Assembly: GCA_030037855.1 (NCBI GenBank)
Contig: JASHPY010000116.1
Location: forward strand, 1 to 37,733
Source of the DNA: Thermoplasmata archaeon
GTDB lineage: Archaea > Thermoplasmatota > Thermoplasmata > Lutacidiplasmatales > UBA184
Length of the DNA: 37,733 bases
Direction of reading: 5' to 3'
Shown: piece after piece, positions 1 to 7,413 of the stretch
Layout of the letters: each line of letters starts with the position of its first letter
Numbering within the stretch: position 1 is the stretch's first letter
Translations under genes and position numbers: made by a program
Notes under the pieces: generated by a model
Told to the model about the DNA's origin: nothing
Database searches by the model: none
The model's input: only the letters and a program-made list of their open reading frames with translations

Positions 1-121
1 GCGCAGTGTAGCGTGCTCGCGTGGCGGCAAGTTATGACGGGAGGACGCGATAGCCGGAGGCGGGCGGTCCCCCGGGGCGAGTCGTTTGGCTTCCCGAACC
101 CGCCGCTCGCGGGGTGGCTGA

Positions 122-1369
122 ATGCGAGCGACGCCGGCCGAAAGCCCTCGGTTGGCCCGGTTCGTGCGCGCGACCCGCCGCGGCGGACGGACGACCCTCG
201 ACCGCGCGTGGGACGAGCTCACGCGAGCCGGCCTGCCGCTCGTGGAACCGTCCGGGAGACGACGGCGGGAGCGACTCGTGACATTCGTATGGCGGCCGTC
301 GGGCTCGCCGACCGTCGCTTCGGTCTACACGCCGATGGCGGATCTCACCCCTCAGGGAACCGCGCTCGCTCCGATCGGGCGGACCGGCGTGTGGTACCGG
401 ACGTTCCGGTGGCCGTCGGCCGCTCGGGCGTCGTACGGGTTCGCGCCGCTCCCCCTCCCCTCGCTCTCCGACGCCGGGACGGCGTGGGGAGCGTTCGTTC
501 GGTCGCTCCGGACGGACCCGTGCAATCCCCTCCGCGTTCGAGCCGGCCCGACGTTCTACCTCTCCGAGGTGGCACTGCCGGGGGCCCCCTCCCAGCCGTG
601 GAGCGCAACGATCGAGACGGTGGAGGGGAGCGAGGATCAGCGAACGTTGCCGAGCCGAGCCCTTGGCAACCGGCGCTCGGTCTGGGTCGCCCTCCCGGAC
701 CGGTTCGACGCGCGTCGCGCTCGCCCCAACCTCGTGATCGTGTTCGACGGACCGGCGTACGAGGACCCGATCCCGGCCCGGCGCATCGTGGCCAACCTGA
801 CGGCGGCGGGACGGATCGGTCCCACGGCCGTCGTGCGCGTCGACAACGTGCCGGGCGGTCGAGAGAAGGAGCTGACCGACAATCCCGCGCTCTCCCGATT
901 CCTCGCGCGCGAGCTCCTGCCGTGGCTGCGGTGCCGCTATGGCCTGCGACCCGTCGGGCGCCGGACGGTGCTCGCCGGTTCGAGTCTCGGCGGGCTCGCG
1001 GCCGCCTCGGCAGCCCTGGCGTTTCCGCGGAACTTCGGCGCGGTGCTCGCGCAGTCCGGTGCCTTCCTCGCGTCCACGGGACGAACCGACGGTGGCTCCG
1101 CGTCGATCTTCGAGCGGTACGCTCGCGAGCCGCGTCGCTCCTTGCGGTTCTACCTCGACGCGGGAACGCACGAGACGATCGTTCCCCCGGGAGGGACGGC
1201 GTCGCTGCTCGGAGGAGCGCGCCACCTGCGAGACGTGCTCCGGGCGAAGGGGTATCCGGTGGCGTACCGGGAGTTCGAAGGAGGCCACGACTACGTCTGC
1301 TGGCGCGGGACGTTCGCGGACGGACTCGTGCAGCTGCTTGGAGCAGCCCGTCGCCCCGCCCGCGCCTGA
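122..1369 (+). CDS. enterochelin esterase-like alpha/beta hydrolase
   Basis: This 415-residue protein has the layout of the Fes/esterase-D-like hydrolases. An N-terminal beta-rich region of about 170 residues (the position of the enterochelin esterase N-terminal domain) is followed by an alpha/beta-hydrolase domain. The likely triad is visible: nucleophile Ser288 in a GSSLGG elbow, Asp346 in FYLDAGTHE, and His389 in EGGHDY. The GGHD-x-x-x-WR ending is typical of this family. I see no signal peptide, so it is probably cytosolic. Family members hydrolyse ester bonds in siderophores or other acyl esters. No siderophore or iron-uptake gene is nearby, so the substrate is unknown. The ATG start is the first in a frame that keeps family-like sequence. 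The next gene is convergent. Confidence 0.8.
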   Translation: MRATPAESPRLARFVRATRRGGRTTLDRAWDELTRAGLPLVEPSGRRRRERLVTFVWRPSGSPTVASVYTPMADLTPQGTALAPIGRTGVWYRTFRWPSAARASYGFAPLPLPSLSDAGTAWGAFVRSLRTDPCNPLRVRAGPTFYLSEVALPGAPSQPWSATIETVEGSEDQRTLPSRALGNRRSVWVALPDRFDARRARPNLVIVFDGPAYEDPIPARRIVANLTAAGRIGPTAVVRVDNVPGGREKELTDNPALSRFLARELLPWLRCRYGLRPVGRRTVLAGSSLGGLAAASAALAFPRNFGAVLAQSGAFLASTGRTDGGSASIFERYAREPRRSLRFYLDAGTHETIVPPGGTASLLGGARHLRDVLRAKGYPVAYREFEGGHDYVCWRGTFADGLVQLLGAARRPARA

Positions 1370-1514
1370 TTCCTGCGCTCGATGCTCGACTCGCCCCCGG
1401 ACGGCGCCCCGCGGCGGCATCTCCGGCATCAATCGCACGGAGCGTACGACGCGATCCGGCGGGAGGAGGACGATTCCCCGGCCGGGGCGGTCTTCGCACG
1501 AGGGTCGAAAGATA

Positions 1515-1892
1515 CTATTCTCGCCCTGAGTCGTCGGCTCGGGGGAGCTTCGCGCGCCGGAGCTGCCGGCGGATCTTCGGGAGCTCGAGGGTGGCGAACC
1601 TCCAGAGCTCGTCGAAGTTCACGCGTTCGGCGGCGGCGGCGTAGGGGTGCGCGCTGTCGAACCGAAGGCGCCGCAGCACCCGCCACGGAATGTCGGGGTT
1701 CGTGGTACGGACCGACTGACCGACGGCTTCGCTGGCCTCCCCGAGCAGTTCGAGGTAGTGCTCGATCGTGGCTCGATTGCGGACGTCCCCGGGATCGAAG
1801 AACTCCTCGCGCCCACGCCGCACGACCTTCGTGATCTCGTCGGCGTATCGGAGCATGTCGCTCAGGACCCGACGCTGCCGATCGAGGGTCAT
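1515..1892 (-). CDS. HEPN-domain toxin, HepT/DUF86-like
   Basis: This 125-residue all-alpha protein resembles the DUF86/HepT family. It has the RX4HXY ribonuclease signature: Arg77, four residues, His82, Pro83, Tyr84. An upstream helix reads RNRATIEHYLELLGEA, as in other HEPN proteins. HepT proteins are RNases that are silenced by a partner minimal nucleotidyltransferase. That partner lies directly upstream with a gap of only two bases, so the two are surely co-transcribed. The ATG at 1892 is chosen because the frame continues upstream only through the partner gene with no family-like sequence. Cleavage of tRNA or mRNA is the known family role. The actual target here is not visible. Confidence 0.85.
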   Translation of the reverse strand: MTLDRQRRVLSDMLRYADEITKVVRRGREEFFDPGDVRNRATIEHYLELLGEASEAVGQSVRTTNPDIPWRVLRRLRFDSAHPYAAAAERVNFDELWRFATLELPKIRRQLRRAKLPRADDSGRE

Positions 1893-1894
1893 CT

Positions 1895-2341
1895 TCACAG
1901 CGGGACCCGCTCCGACTCGACCTGCGGCGTGATCGCCCAGTGGAGGCCACCCTCGTTGACCAGATCGACCCGTCGACCCAGAATCGCCTCGAGCTCGAGG
2001 GCGAGGGCCGAGCGGTCCAGAACGGAGTGCGGGCGCCCCCATCGGACCATCAGGTCAACGTCGCTCCCCTTCGTCGCCTCGCGCCGACGGACCGAGCCGA
2101 AGACCCAGATGCGGTCGACACCGAAGCGCCGGACGGCGGCTCGGATCTCCTCCTGGTGCGGGAGGAGCAGCTCCTCCACCCCGAGCCCCCGGCCGAGCTC
2201 GACCGGACGCAGTTTCGGCATACCGTAGCGCCGGCTCTTGCAGCGAGGGCACACCAACGGAAACCGAGTCGTGCGAATTTTCCATGCGTAGACGCACCGG
2301 TAGCATCGAACGCGCCGCCCCTTGCGTCCTGACATCGTCAT
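1895..2341 (-). CDS. zinc-ribbon / minimal nucleotidyltransferase fusion, MntA-like antitoxin
   Basis: This 148-residue protein has two parts. Residues 11-40 form a zinc ribbon with Cys13-x-x-Cys16 and Cys31-Pro-Arg-Cys34. Residues 55-148 form a minimal nucleotidyltransferase with the exact GSX10DXD catalytic motif (Gly82-Ser83, then Asp94 and Asp96) and a third acidic residue near Asp126. In type VII toxin-antitoxin systems, MntA inactivates HepT by adding AMP to a tyrosine near the RX4HXY motif. The HEPN toxin follows two bases downstream. Typical MntA proteins consist of the nucleotidyltransferase alone, so the zinc ribbon is unusual. It may bind DNA for autoregulation (inference). A second ATG lies two codons in. 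A short palindrome overlaps the start. Confidence 0.85.
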   Translation of the reverse strand: MTMSGRKGRRVRCYRCVYAWKIRTTRFPLVCPRCKSRRYGMPKLRPVELGRGLGVEELLLPHQEEIRAAVRRFGVDRIWVFGSVRRREATKGSDVDLMVRWGRPHSVLDRSALALELEAILGRRVDLVNEGGLHWAITPQVESERVPL

Positions 2342-2352
2342 ACATCAGTATG
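2339..2352. promoter_or_regulatory. palindrome over the MNT start codon, candidate operator
   Basis: CATAC and GTATG form perfect five-base arms around a four-base spacer, and the left arm includes the start codon of the zinc-ribbon/MNT gene. The surrounding 2340-2400 stretch is much richer in A and T than the rest of the window. Toxin-antitoxin operons are usually autorepressed at such sites. The zinc ribbon of the encoded antitoxin is a plausible binder. The arms are short, so chance is possible. Confidence 0.35.
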
Positions 2353-2634
2353 CTACATTACTTATTTCTATCGTGAAGACATCTAGATATACCCACTCCA
2401 CGTAACGGCCGGACGGGAAGCGCCACGGCCCGCCGTCCGAGATCGTCGGGGGTGCGGGCAGGATCGGATGACTGGGCGGTGGGAGGTCCGCGCGGCTCCG
2501 ATGAGCCCACGCGGAGGTCGATCGGGAGGTCGCGCCAAGTTGGACCGGATCCCGACCGCCGCGGGTCCTCCCGACTGGACGCCGAGTTCCGGCCACAGCA
2601 CCGGACGAGGACTCGTCTGAGCCCGCCGGTGCGG

Positions 2635-2946
2635 TCACCCTTTTCGAACGAGTGCCTTCACCCGGGAGAGCTTTCGATAGAAGCCGGGCCGGGCGCCGAA
2701 TGCCCCGATCTTGACGAGATCCCCGTCGACGACGAAGAACATCCGATACCCACCGACCTTCATCGACCACACGGGAGAAACCACACCCGGTGGCGGGGAA
2801 AGCTGAACGACCTCGTAGCCCGGACCAGAGGCGAACGGGTCGACCGACATCCCCCGAATGGCGCTCTCATAGATCGCCCGAACCGTCGGTGGCAGTTGGA
2901 AGAACTCCGTGAGCGCCCGGCGGTGACGGACGACGTGGAAGGGCAC
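2635..2946 (-). CDS. RelE/ParE-like toxin
   Basis: This 103-residue protein has the size and fold pattern of RelE-superfamily toxins. An N-terminal strand and helix pair (FHVVRHRRALTEFF) is followed by beta strands ending in GGYRMFFVVDGDLVKIGAFG and a C-terminal RPGFYRKL segment. In RelE enzymes the Arg in the GYR strand and basic or aromatic residues near the C-terminus take part in ribosome-dependent mRNA cleavage. The GTG start lies one base after the stop codon of the preceding antitoxin gene, which indicates translational coupling. A ParE-like gyrase poison cannot be excluded from sequence alone. Confidence 0.75.
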   Translation of the reverse strand: MPFHVVRHRRALTEFFQLPPTVRAIYESAIRGMSVDPFASGPGYEVVQLSPPPGVVSPVWSMKVGGYRMFFVVDGDLVKIGAFGARPGFYRKLSRVKALVRKG

Positions 2947-2947
2947 G

Positions 2948-3166
2948 CTACAGACCCTGGGCCCGACGCGCGCGGGACTCAGCGACCATGTGGTCCACCG
3001 GCTCGAACTCGTCGGACCGAAAACGCCGGTTAAGCTCAGCCCAGTTCAACCGATTCGGATGCGTCGCGAGTAGCAGCGCGATGACATCGTCGTAGGTTTC
3101 CTCGCCCGTCTTGAGCATCCCCAAGAGCTCGCGAGTTCGCCGGCTCACCGCCACCGTCGTGCTCAC
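2948..3166 (-). CDS. small antitoxin, VapB-like, partner of the RelE-like toxin
   Basis: This protein of 72 residues begins with a short strand-helix segment (STTVAVSRRTRELLGMLK) followed by GEETYDDVIALLL. This resembles archaeal ribbon-helix-helix antitoxins that start with a V-x-V-S strand. The C-terminal half, rich in charge, would wrap the toxin. I chose the GTG at 3166 over the GTG at 3175 because a TATA-like box centred near 3193 places transcription start near 3167, which makes 3166 a leaderless start and puts 3175 upstream of the transcript. The toxin gene follows after one base. The family assignment is moderate and the antitoxin role rests mainly on context. Confidence 0.7.
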   Translation of the reverse strand: MSTTVAVSRRTRELLGMLKTGEETYDDVIALLLATHPNRLNWAELNRRFRSDEFEPVDHMVAESRARRAQGL

Positions 3167-3189
3167 AGCCTGCACCAGTCGCTATGGGC

Positions 3190-3197
3190 AATATAAC
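3190..3197 (-). promoter_or_regulatory. TATA-like box of the RelE-type TA operon
   Basis: The minus strand reads GTTATATT, centred about 26 bases upstream of the GTG start at 3166. This fits an archaeal TATA box that drives a leaderless message for the antitoxin and toxin. Confidence 0.55.
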
Positions 3198-3219
3198 GGT
3201 AACGAGAGAGCGGGCGACA

Positions 3220-3294
3220 CGGGCGCGGAGGGATTTGAACCCTCGACCGCCGGGTTAGGAACCCGGTGCCCTATCCAGGCTAGGCTACGCGCCC
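3220..3294 (-). tRNA. tRNA-Arg (anticodon CCU)
   Basis: The minus strand folds into a full cloverleaf of 75 bases. The acceptor stem is GGGCGCG paired with CGCGCCC, followed by discriminator G. There is a four-pair D stem. The anticodon stem CCGGG/CCCGG encloses loop TTCCTAA, so the anticodon is CCT, reading AGG. The variable loop has five bases. The T arm is GAGGG-TTCAAAT-CCCTC. CCA is not encoded. A TATA-like TGATATGC sits about 26 bases upstream, overlapping the stop codon of the preceding exoprotein gene. I see no intron. Confidence 0.95.
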
Positions 3295-3314
3295 CGAACG
3301 TCTCCCCGCTCTCC

Positions 3315-3322
3315 GCATATCA
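3315..3322 (-). promoter_or_regulatory. TATA-like box of tRNA-Arg
   Basis: TGATATGC on the minus strand is centred about 26 bases before the first base of the tRNA and overlaps the stop codon of the upstream exoprotein gene. Confidence 0.45.
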
Positions 3323-4681
3323 GGGATTCGCCCCCGGTCCGCGGGGCGGTGCGTCCCCCGTCCCGGCGGGAGGAGGGGGCGGCGCCCGCGCGCCTCCCGA
3401 GGACACCGAGCCTCCCGCTCGGGGGAACCATCGACGCAGGTGGAGCGCCCCCACCAGCCGGACTCCCGCTCGCCGGGTCGGCTCGATCAGCCGGACGCGC
3501 GCCCACCGAAGGGGTCCGTCGAGTCGATCTCGGGTCCACTCGATCGGGTCGACCCCCACGACCACGATCGCGACGAGCCCCAGGATCGCGAGCCCCGCAA
3601 CCGCAGCGACCACTGCGAGCTCGACTTCCGGTAGGCTTCCGGCCGCGGCCCCCCCGGTCGGGGGCGGACCCCCCTGGCCGGTCGTGTTGCCCGACGGAAT
3701 GTCGTTCGCCGGGTATTCGGTCGCCACGACGGCGAACTCGCCGGCGTCGCCCGCGGGGGCCACGAACTCCGCTTCGTACGAGTCGTTCGAGTCGACGATC
3801 ACCTGGGCGTCCCACACGGTCGCGGTCCCGACCCCGTTGTCGTTCGAACACGTCTGGCCGGAGGAGTACCCTCCGCAGCCGGCCGTGTCGGTGTGGCCGG
3901 TGGTCCAGCTGTTGATACTGTCCAGCACGAAGCCGCTCGGCTGGACGACGACCTCGGAGAGACGGTCCGGCCCGAGCGCGCTCTCGATCTCGAGCGTCGA
4001 AACGGAGATCTCCGTACGGTAGACGTAGCCGGGCGGCGGTCCCGAGATCGAGATCGTGACCAGCGAACCGTCCATCGGTCGGACGGGCGTGCCCCAACGG
4101 TAGAACGCGAACGACGGGAACGTTCCGACCTCGGGGACCATCTCCACATGGTAGGTCGACGTGACGCCGACCGAAAGGTCGGCCCCGAACGTGGTGAACA
4201 TGTCGGCGTTGAGGTGGAGCGTCTGCTCCCAGAGCGTGTAGTCCGCGAGGCCGGTGGGCTCCTTCGCGGTGTACCCTCCCGCCCCGGTGTACGTCCCCGA
4301 CTCCCCGGGCAACATCACGTCGTTCGCCCAACCGTCCACGTTCGGGCCGTAGAGCCCCACGCAGGCCGAGGGCGCGGGCGGGACGCTGAGCTGGGTGCAC
4401 GTGCTGTCGTACAGGTAGGAGTTCTGCACGGCCGTGACGACCGTGGCGGAGGTGATCGTGATGCTCGCGCTCACGAGGTCCCAGACCGTCCCGTTCGAGG
4501 GAGCGGGGAGGTAGACCGAGACGGTCGTTCCGACCCCGACGACCGTTCCGTTGAAGTAGAGCGGCGTCGGCGAGCTCGCCGCGGCCTCGCCGACGACCGG
4601 GACGTGGGCGACGGGCGAGAAGCCCCCCACGGCGCCCAGGAGGGCTGCGCTGGCGAGGATGACCGCGATGAGCGCCCGCAC
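3320..4681 (-). CDS. membrane-anchored exoprotein, unknown function
   Basis: This 453-residue protein has an N-terminal signal peptide (RALIAVILASAALLGAVGG) and a beta-rich ectodomain with several N-glycosylation sequons and a few cysteines. One transmembrane helix spans about residues 354-377, followed by a cytosolic tail of some 75 residues that is first arginine-rich and then proline/glycine-rich. The topology is outside-facing, type I. I do not recognise the ectodomain. The GTG at 4681 is preferred over a TTG at 4702 because a GATTATG box near 4710 places transcription start near 4684. The TTG would lie too close to that box. The gene sits just upstream of the tRNA and next to a divergent group of similar exoproteins. 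A role in surface structure or adhesion is inference. Confidence 0.75.
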   Translation of the reverse strand: MRALIAVILASAALLGAVGGFSPVAHVPVVGEAAASSPTPLYFNGTVVGVGTTVSVYLPAPSNGTVWDLVSASITITSATVVTAVQNSYLYDSTCTQLSVPPAPSACVGLYGPNVDGWANDVMLPGESGTYTGAGGYTAKEPTGLADYTLWEQTLHLNADMFTTFGADLSVGVTSTYHVEMVPEVGTFPSFAFYRWGTPVRPMDGSLVTISISGPPPGYVYRTEISVSTLEIESALGPDRLSEVVVQPSGFVLDSINSWTTGHTDTAGCGGYSSGQTCSNDNGVGTATVWDAQVIVDSNDSYEAEFVAPAGDAGEFAVVATEYPANDIPSGNTTGQGGPPPTGGAAAGSLPEVELAVVAAVAGLAILGLVAIVVVGVDPIEWTRDRLDGPLRWARVRLIEPTRRAGVRLVGALHLRRWFPRAGGSVSSGGARAPPPPPAGTGDAPPRGPGANP

Positions 4682-4706
4682 GCCCCTATCAGTGCGCCGC
4701 AAGGCG

Positions 4707-4713
4707 CATAATC
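4707..4713 (-). promoter_or_regulatory. TATA-like box of the 453-residue exoprotein
   Basis: GATTATG on the minus strand, centred about 26 bases before the GTG at 4681. It decides between two candidate starts for that gene. Confidence 0.45.
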
Positions 4714-4787
4714 CCTCGGTCGGGGCTCCGGTCGTTGCCTCTCGGAGCGGCGGCGCAGGGCGAGCCGATCGACGGGGTCACCGGCGA

Positions 4788-5855
4788 TCAGGCCTTCGAG
4801 GTCGACTCCACCGGGGGAGCGAGGAACCGCTCGTACCGGTGATCGACCGGGGCGGAGAAGCCGGTCGCGGCCTCCTGGAGGATCTCGATCCCCTCGAGCG
4901 CCTCCCGCAGGGTCGGGAGCACCGCGCGCCGCTCGGGGTCGGCGCTCCCCACCGGACCTCCTCCGCCCAGCGCGCCGAGGAGCCAGCGACCGTCGCCGAC
5001 CACGAACAGGAAGGGGAAGACGCGGCACTCGTGCGTCAGGGTCGAAAACAACAGCTCGGGCCGCGCTCCGGCGCGGGGAGATCCTGAGATCAGGACGACC
5101 TGATCCGCCGCCCGGCCCTGGTACGGGGGGAGGCGCGCGGGCTCGAGGAGGGTCCGGTGCGTGACCCACCCCCGGGCCATCACGCGTCGCTGGGAGAACG
5201 GGAGCCCGAACGGGCCGACCAGGTGCCCTCCGCGCCCTTGAGCGGCGGCGGTGAACGGGCGGCGCAGCAGCTCACCGATCGCCCATTGCTGGTGCGGGGT
5301 CAACGGTCCGGTCTCCCCGGACTCGTCCCCCGGCGACGCGGTGGCTCCGCCGCCGAGCCCGTGCGGATAAGCGAGCGTTCCTTCGAGCCCCGCGAGATGG
5401 CACCAGAGCCCCTCGAAGTCGAAGTAGACCGGGATCGTCGGTCCCTCGGCGCTGACCGTGACCGCGAGCGGCGGCGCGGCCGAGTGATCGCGCTCGAGCC
5501 GGGCGGCGAGGCGCGCGCCATCGGGTGCCTTTCGGTAGAACCCGACGGCGATCGCGAGCTGGGCGCCCATCCAGAGCAGCACATTGCCGTCGTCCGCCGA
5601 GACGGCTTGCGTGAACGCGTCGACCCGGTCGGCGTACGGTCGAGCGACCAGGAACGTCACGAACGGCCGGCCGAGTGGCACCGGGTGGGGGATGTATCGA
5701 TCCCGGAGCCAACCCTCCCCGTAAGCGCGGCGCCGCACGGCGTGGTAGGTGGAGCGGGGGACGCTCACCTGTTTCAGGCGCTCGCGCTCCCGGTCGGGCC
5801 GGGCCGCGAGCAGCACGGCGATCACCCGGGCCTCGGACTCGGTCAGTGCCCGCAC
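4788..5855 (-). CDS. HTH-containing protein, possible regulator, unknown family
   Basis: This 355-residue protein begins with a likely winged helix-turn-helix (residues 1-60: a helix LTESEARVIAVLL, then a recognition-type segment VPRSTYHAVRRRAYGEGW). The next 300 residues have no domain I recognise. They include a central part with FDFEGLWCHLAG and a second helical part ending in QQWAIGELLRRPF, then VLISGSPRAGARPELLF and FLFVVGDGRWLLGALGG near the C-terminus. There is no signal peptide or clear transmembrane helix. The GTG start is preceded by a purine-rich GGGAGGGA. It lies between two exoprotein genes that read away from and toward it, so control of surface proteins is a possibility by context only. 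Confidence 0.6.
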   Translation of the reverse strand: MRALTESEARVIAVLLAARPDRERERLKQVSVPRSTYHAVRRRAYGEGWLRDRYIPHPVPLGRPFVTFLVARPYADRVDAFTQAVSADDGNVLLWMGAQLAIAVGFYRKAPDGARLAARLERDHSAAPPLAVTVSAEGPTIPVYFDFEGLWCHLAGLEGTLAYPHGLGGGATASPGDESGETGPLTPHQQWAIGELLRRPFTAAAQGRGGHLVGPFGLPFSQRRVMARGWVTHRTLLEPARLPPYQGRAADQVVLISGSPRAGARPELLFSTLTHECRVFPFLFVVGDGRWLLGALGGGGPVGSADPERRAVLPTLREALEGIEILQEAATGFSAPVDHRYERFLAPPVESTSKA

Positions 5856-5925
5856 TAGGGGAGTCCCTCCCGATTGTCACGGTGTAGCACGGCGTCCAAG
5901 CGACCCGTCGCTCCCCGACGCTCGC

Positions 5926-5932
5926 GTTTAAG
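5926..5932 (+). promoter_or_regulatory. TATA-like box of the 471-residue exoprotein
   Basis: GTTTAAG lies about 54 bases before the ATG at 5983. Transcription would start near 5955, leaving a leader that contains GGAGTGAT (5964-5971). This is one of the few genes in the window with a real leader and a Shine-Dalgarno-like site. Confidence 0.4.
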
Positions 5933-5982
5933 AGCCGAACGCCGCATGAATCCGCCGCGCTACGGAGTGATGCTACGCGAAG

Positions 5983-7398
5983 ATGAAGGTTCGGCTGCGC
6001 CGGTCGGCCTGGGTCGCCGCGGTGGTTTCGACGTTCATCGTCGTCTCGGTGCTACCGGCCGTGGCGGCCGGTTCGCCGACTCCGAGCCTTACGCCGGGAC
6101 CCACCTATACCGTCTGGGCGTACGGCGCGGTCCGGACGGTCGACTTCTCGGGGCCGGCGACGAGCGATTACGACTACATGGGAAGCGCGACGTACGGCTA
6201 CGCCGTGATCCTGAACCAGACCAACCTCACTTCCTCCACGTTCGAGCTGTTCGCGAATCGAACGATGGCGGTCGACCTGTCGATCGAGTACTGCTCGCCG
6301 AACTGCAAGAAGCCGACGCTCACCGCGACCGTCAGCCACGATGTGTGGGAGGCGGTCGACTCGTGGGCGAACTTCACCACTAACGCCTCGGTGATCCAGA
6401 GCGGGGCGAACGCGAGCGCGGTCGGATTGCTGAACTCGCACACGGAGGTCCACGGCAGCCTCCTCGACGAGGCCCAGGGGCTCGTCCGCGACTCCGTCCT
6501 CAGCGCCAACGTCTCCGCGGACGCGAGCGTCACGTTCTCGCCCGCGCTCGGCCTGCTCCCGAACGACCTCTCCGCCCCGTCGAGCTGGACCAGCTCGAGC
6601 GCGTTCTCGGCGAGCGGCGACTATCTCATCGGCTATCACTACCACTTCGTCGGGCCGCACGCGACCATCAACATCGGCCCGACCACGACCTCGGGCTCGG
6701 TCAGCGGGACCGGTAACGTCTCGGTCTCGGGCAGCGTTTCGAGCGGCGCCCCGAGCTCGATCGACCTCGGCGGCGTCCCGTACGTCAACGTCTCACTGAG
6801 CGTGGTCGGCCCGTTCGAGGCGCGCGAGGGGTTCATCCTCGTCCCCGACACGGTCGACCTGTTCGGCTCGAGCGCGTCGTCCGCGTGGTCGGCGAACGAG
6901 ACCGGGGGCGCGACCGCGTCGATGTCCTCGCTCGACGTGCGGCCGGGCGGCGCCCACCTCGGCATCGGCGGCTCGGAGTGGCTCTTCACCTCGATGGCGC
7001 TCAACCCGTCCGTCACCTCCCTCGCGCCCGAAGGGCCGGGCGTCACGGAGATCGCCGCCGGGGCGAACGACGTCGGCACGACGCCCGTTCAGGGCGTGCC
7101 GATGGCGGTCGGGCAGGCGCAGAGCGACCAGGGGTGTCTCATTTCGGGGGGGACGTGCGCTTCCCCCGCCGGGAAGGGGCCGGCCCCGGTGTTCCTCCTC
7201 GGTCTCCTCGGCGCGGCGGTGCTCGCCGCCGTGCTGGTGGTCGCCGTGACGGAGCGCCGGCGAATGCCTCCGCCGGTCTACCCGAACGCGACCCTCTACC
7301 CGCCGGGGGCCTCCGCGCCCGCGAAGGACACGGCTACGACCGGACCCGTTCGGCGACCGGCCCCCGCCGAGGACGATCCCCTCTCGAACCTCTGGTGA
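5983..7398 (+). CDS. membrane-anchored exoprotein, Ser/Thr/Gly-rich, unknown function
   Basis: This 471-residue protein has a signal peptide (basic start, then VAAVVSTFIVVSVLPAVAAG) and a long ectodomain dominated by Ser, Thr, Gly, Asn and Val with many N-x-S/T sequons. Examples are NQTNLTSS and NLT/NAS sites. A C-terminal transmembrane helix spans about residues 400-421, followed by a short arginine- and proline-rich cytosolic tail. The composition is that of archaeal surface-layer or pilin-like exoproteins, but no named domain is evident. The gene is convergent with prf1, with 15 bases between them. It shares its topology with the exoproteins at 3320, 27754 and 35097, which suggests a paralogous class of envelope proteins. 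Confidence 0.75.
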   Translation: MKVRLRRSAWVAAVVSTFIVVSVLPAVAAGSPTPSLTPGPTYTVWAYGAVRTVDFSGPATSDYDYMGSATYGYAVILNQTNLTSSTFELFANRTMAVDLSIEYCSPNCKKPTLTATVSHDVWEAVDSWANFTTNASVIQSGANASAVGLLNSHTEVHGSLLDEAQGLVRDSVLSANVSADASVTFSPALGLLPNDLSAPSSWTSSSAFSASGDYLIGYHYHFVGPHATINIGPTTTSGSVSGTGNVSVSGSVSSGAPSSIDLGGVPYVNVSLSVVGPFEAREGFILVPDTVDLFGSSASSAWSANETGGATASMSSLDVRPGGAHLGIGGSEWLFTSMALNPSVTSLAPEGPGVTEIAAGANDVGTTPVQGVPMAVGQAQSDQGCLISGGTCASPAGKGPAPVFLLGLLGAAVLAAVLVVAVTERRRMPPPVYPNATLYPPGASAPAKDTATTGPVRRPAPAEDDPLSNLW

Positions 7399-7413
7399 GG
7401 TCGGCCGAGCCCG

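Noticed and set aside
2345-2770. Minus-strand frame between the two TA pairs
   Set aside because: It overlaps the RelE-like gene in another frame, is rich in Arg, Ser and Pro, and has no recognisable motif. The gap at 2353-2634 appears to be noncoding.
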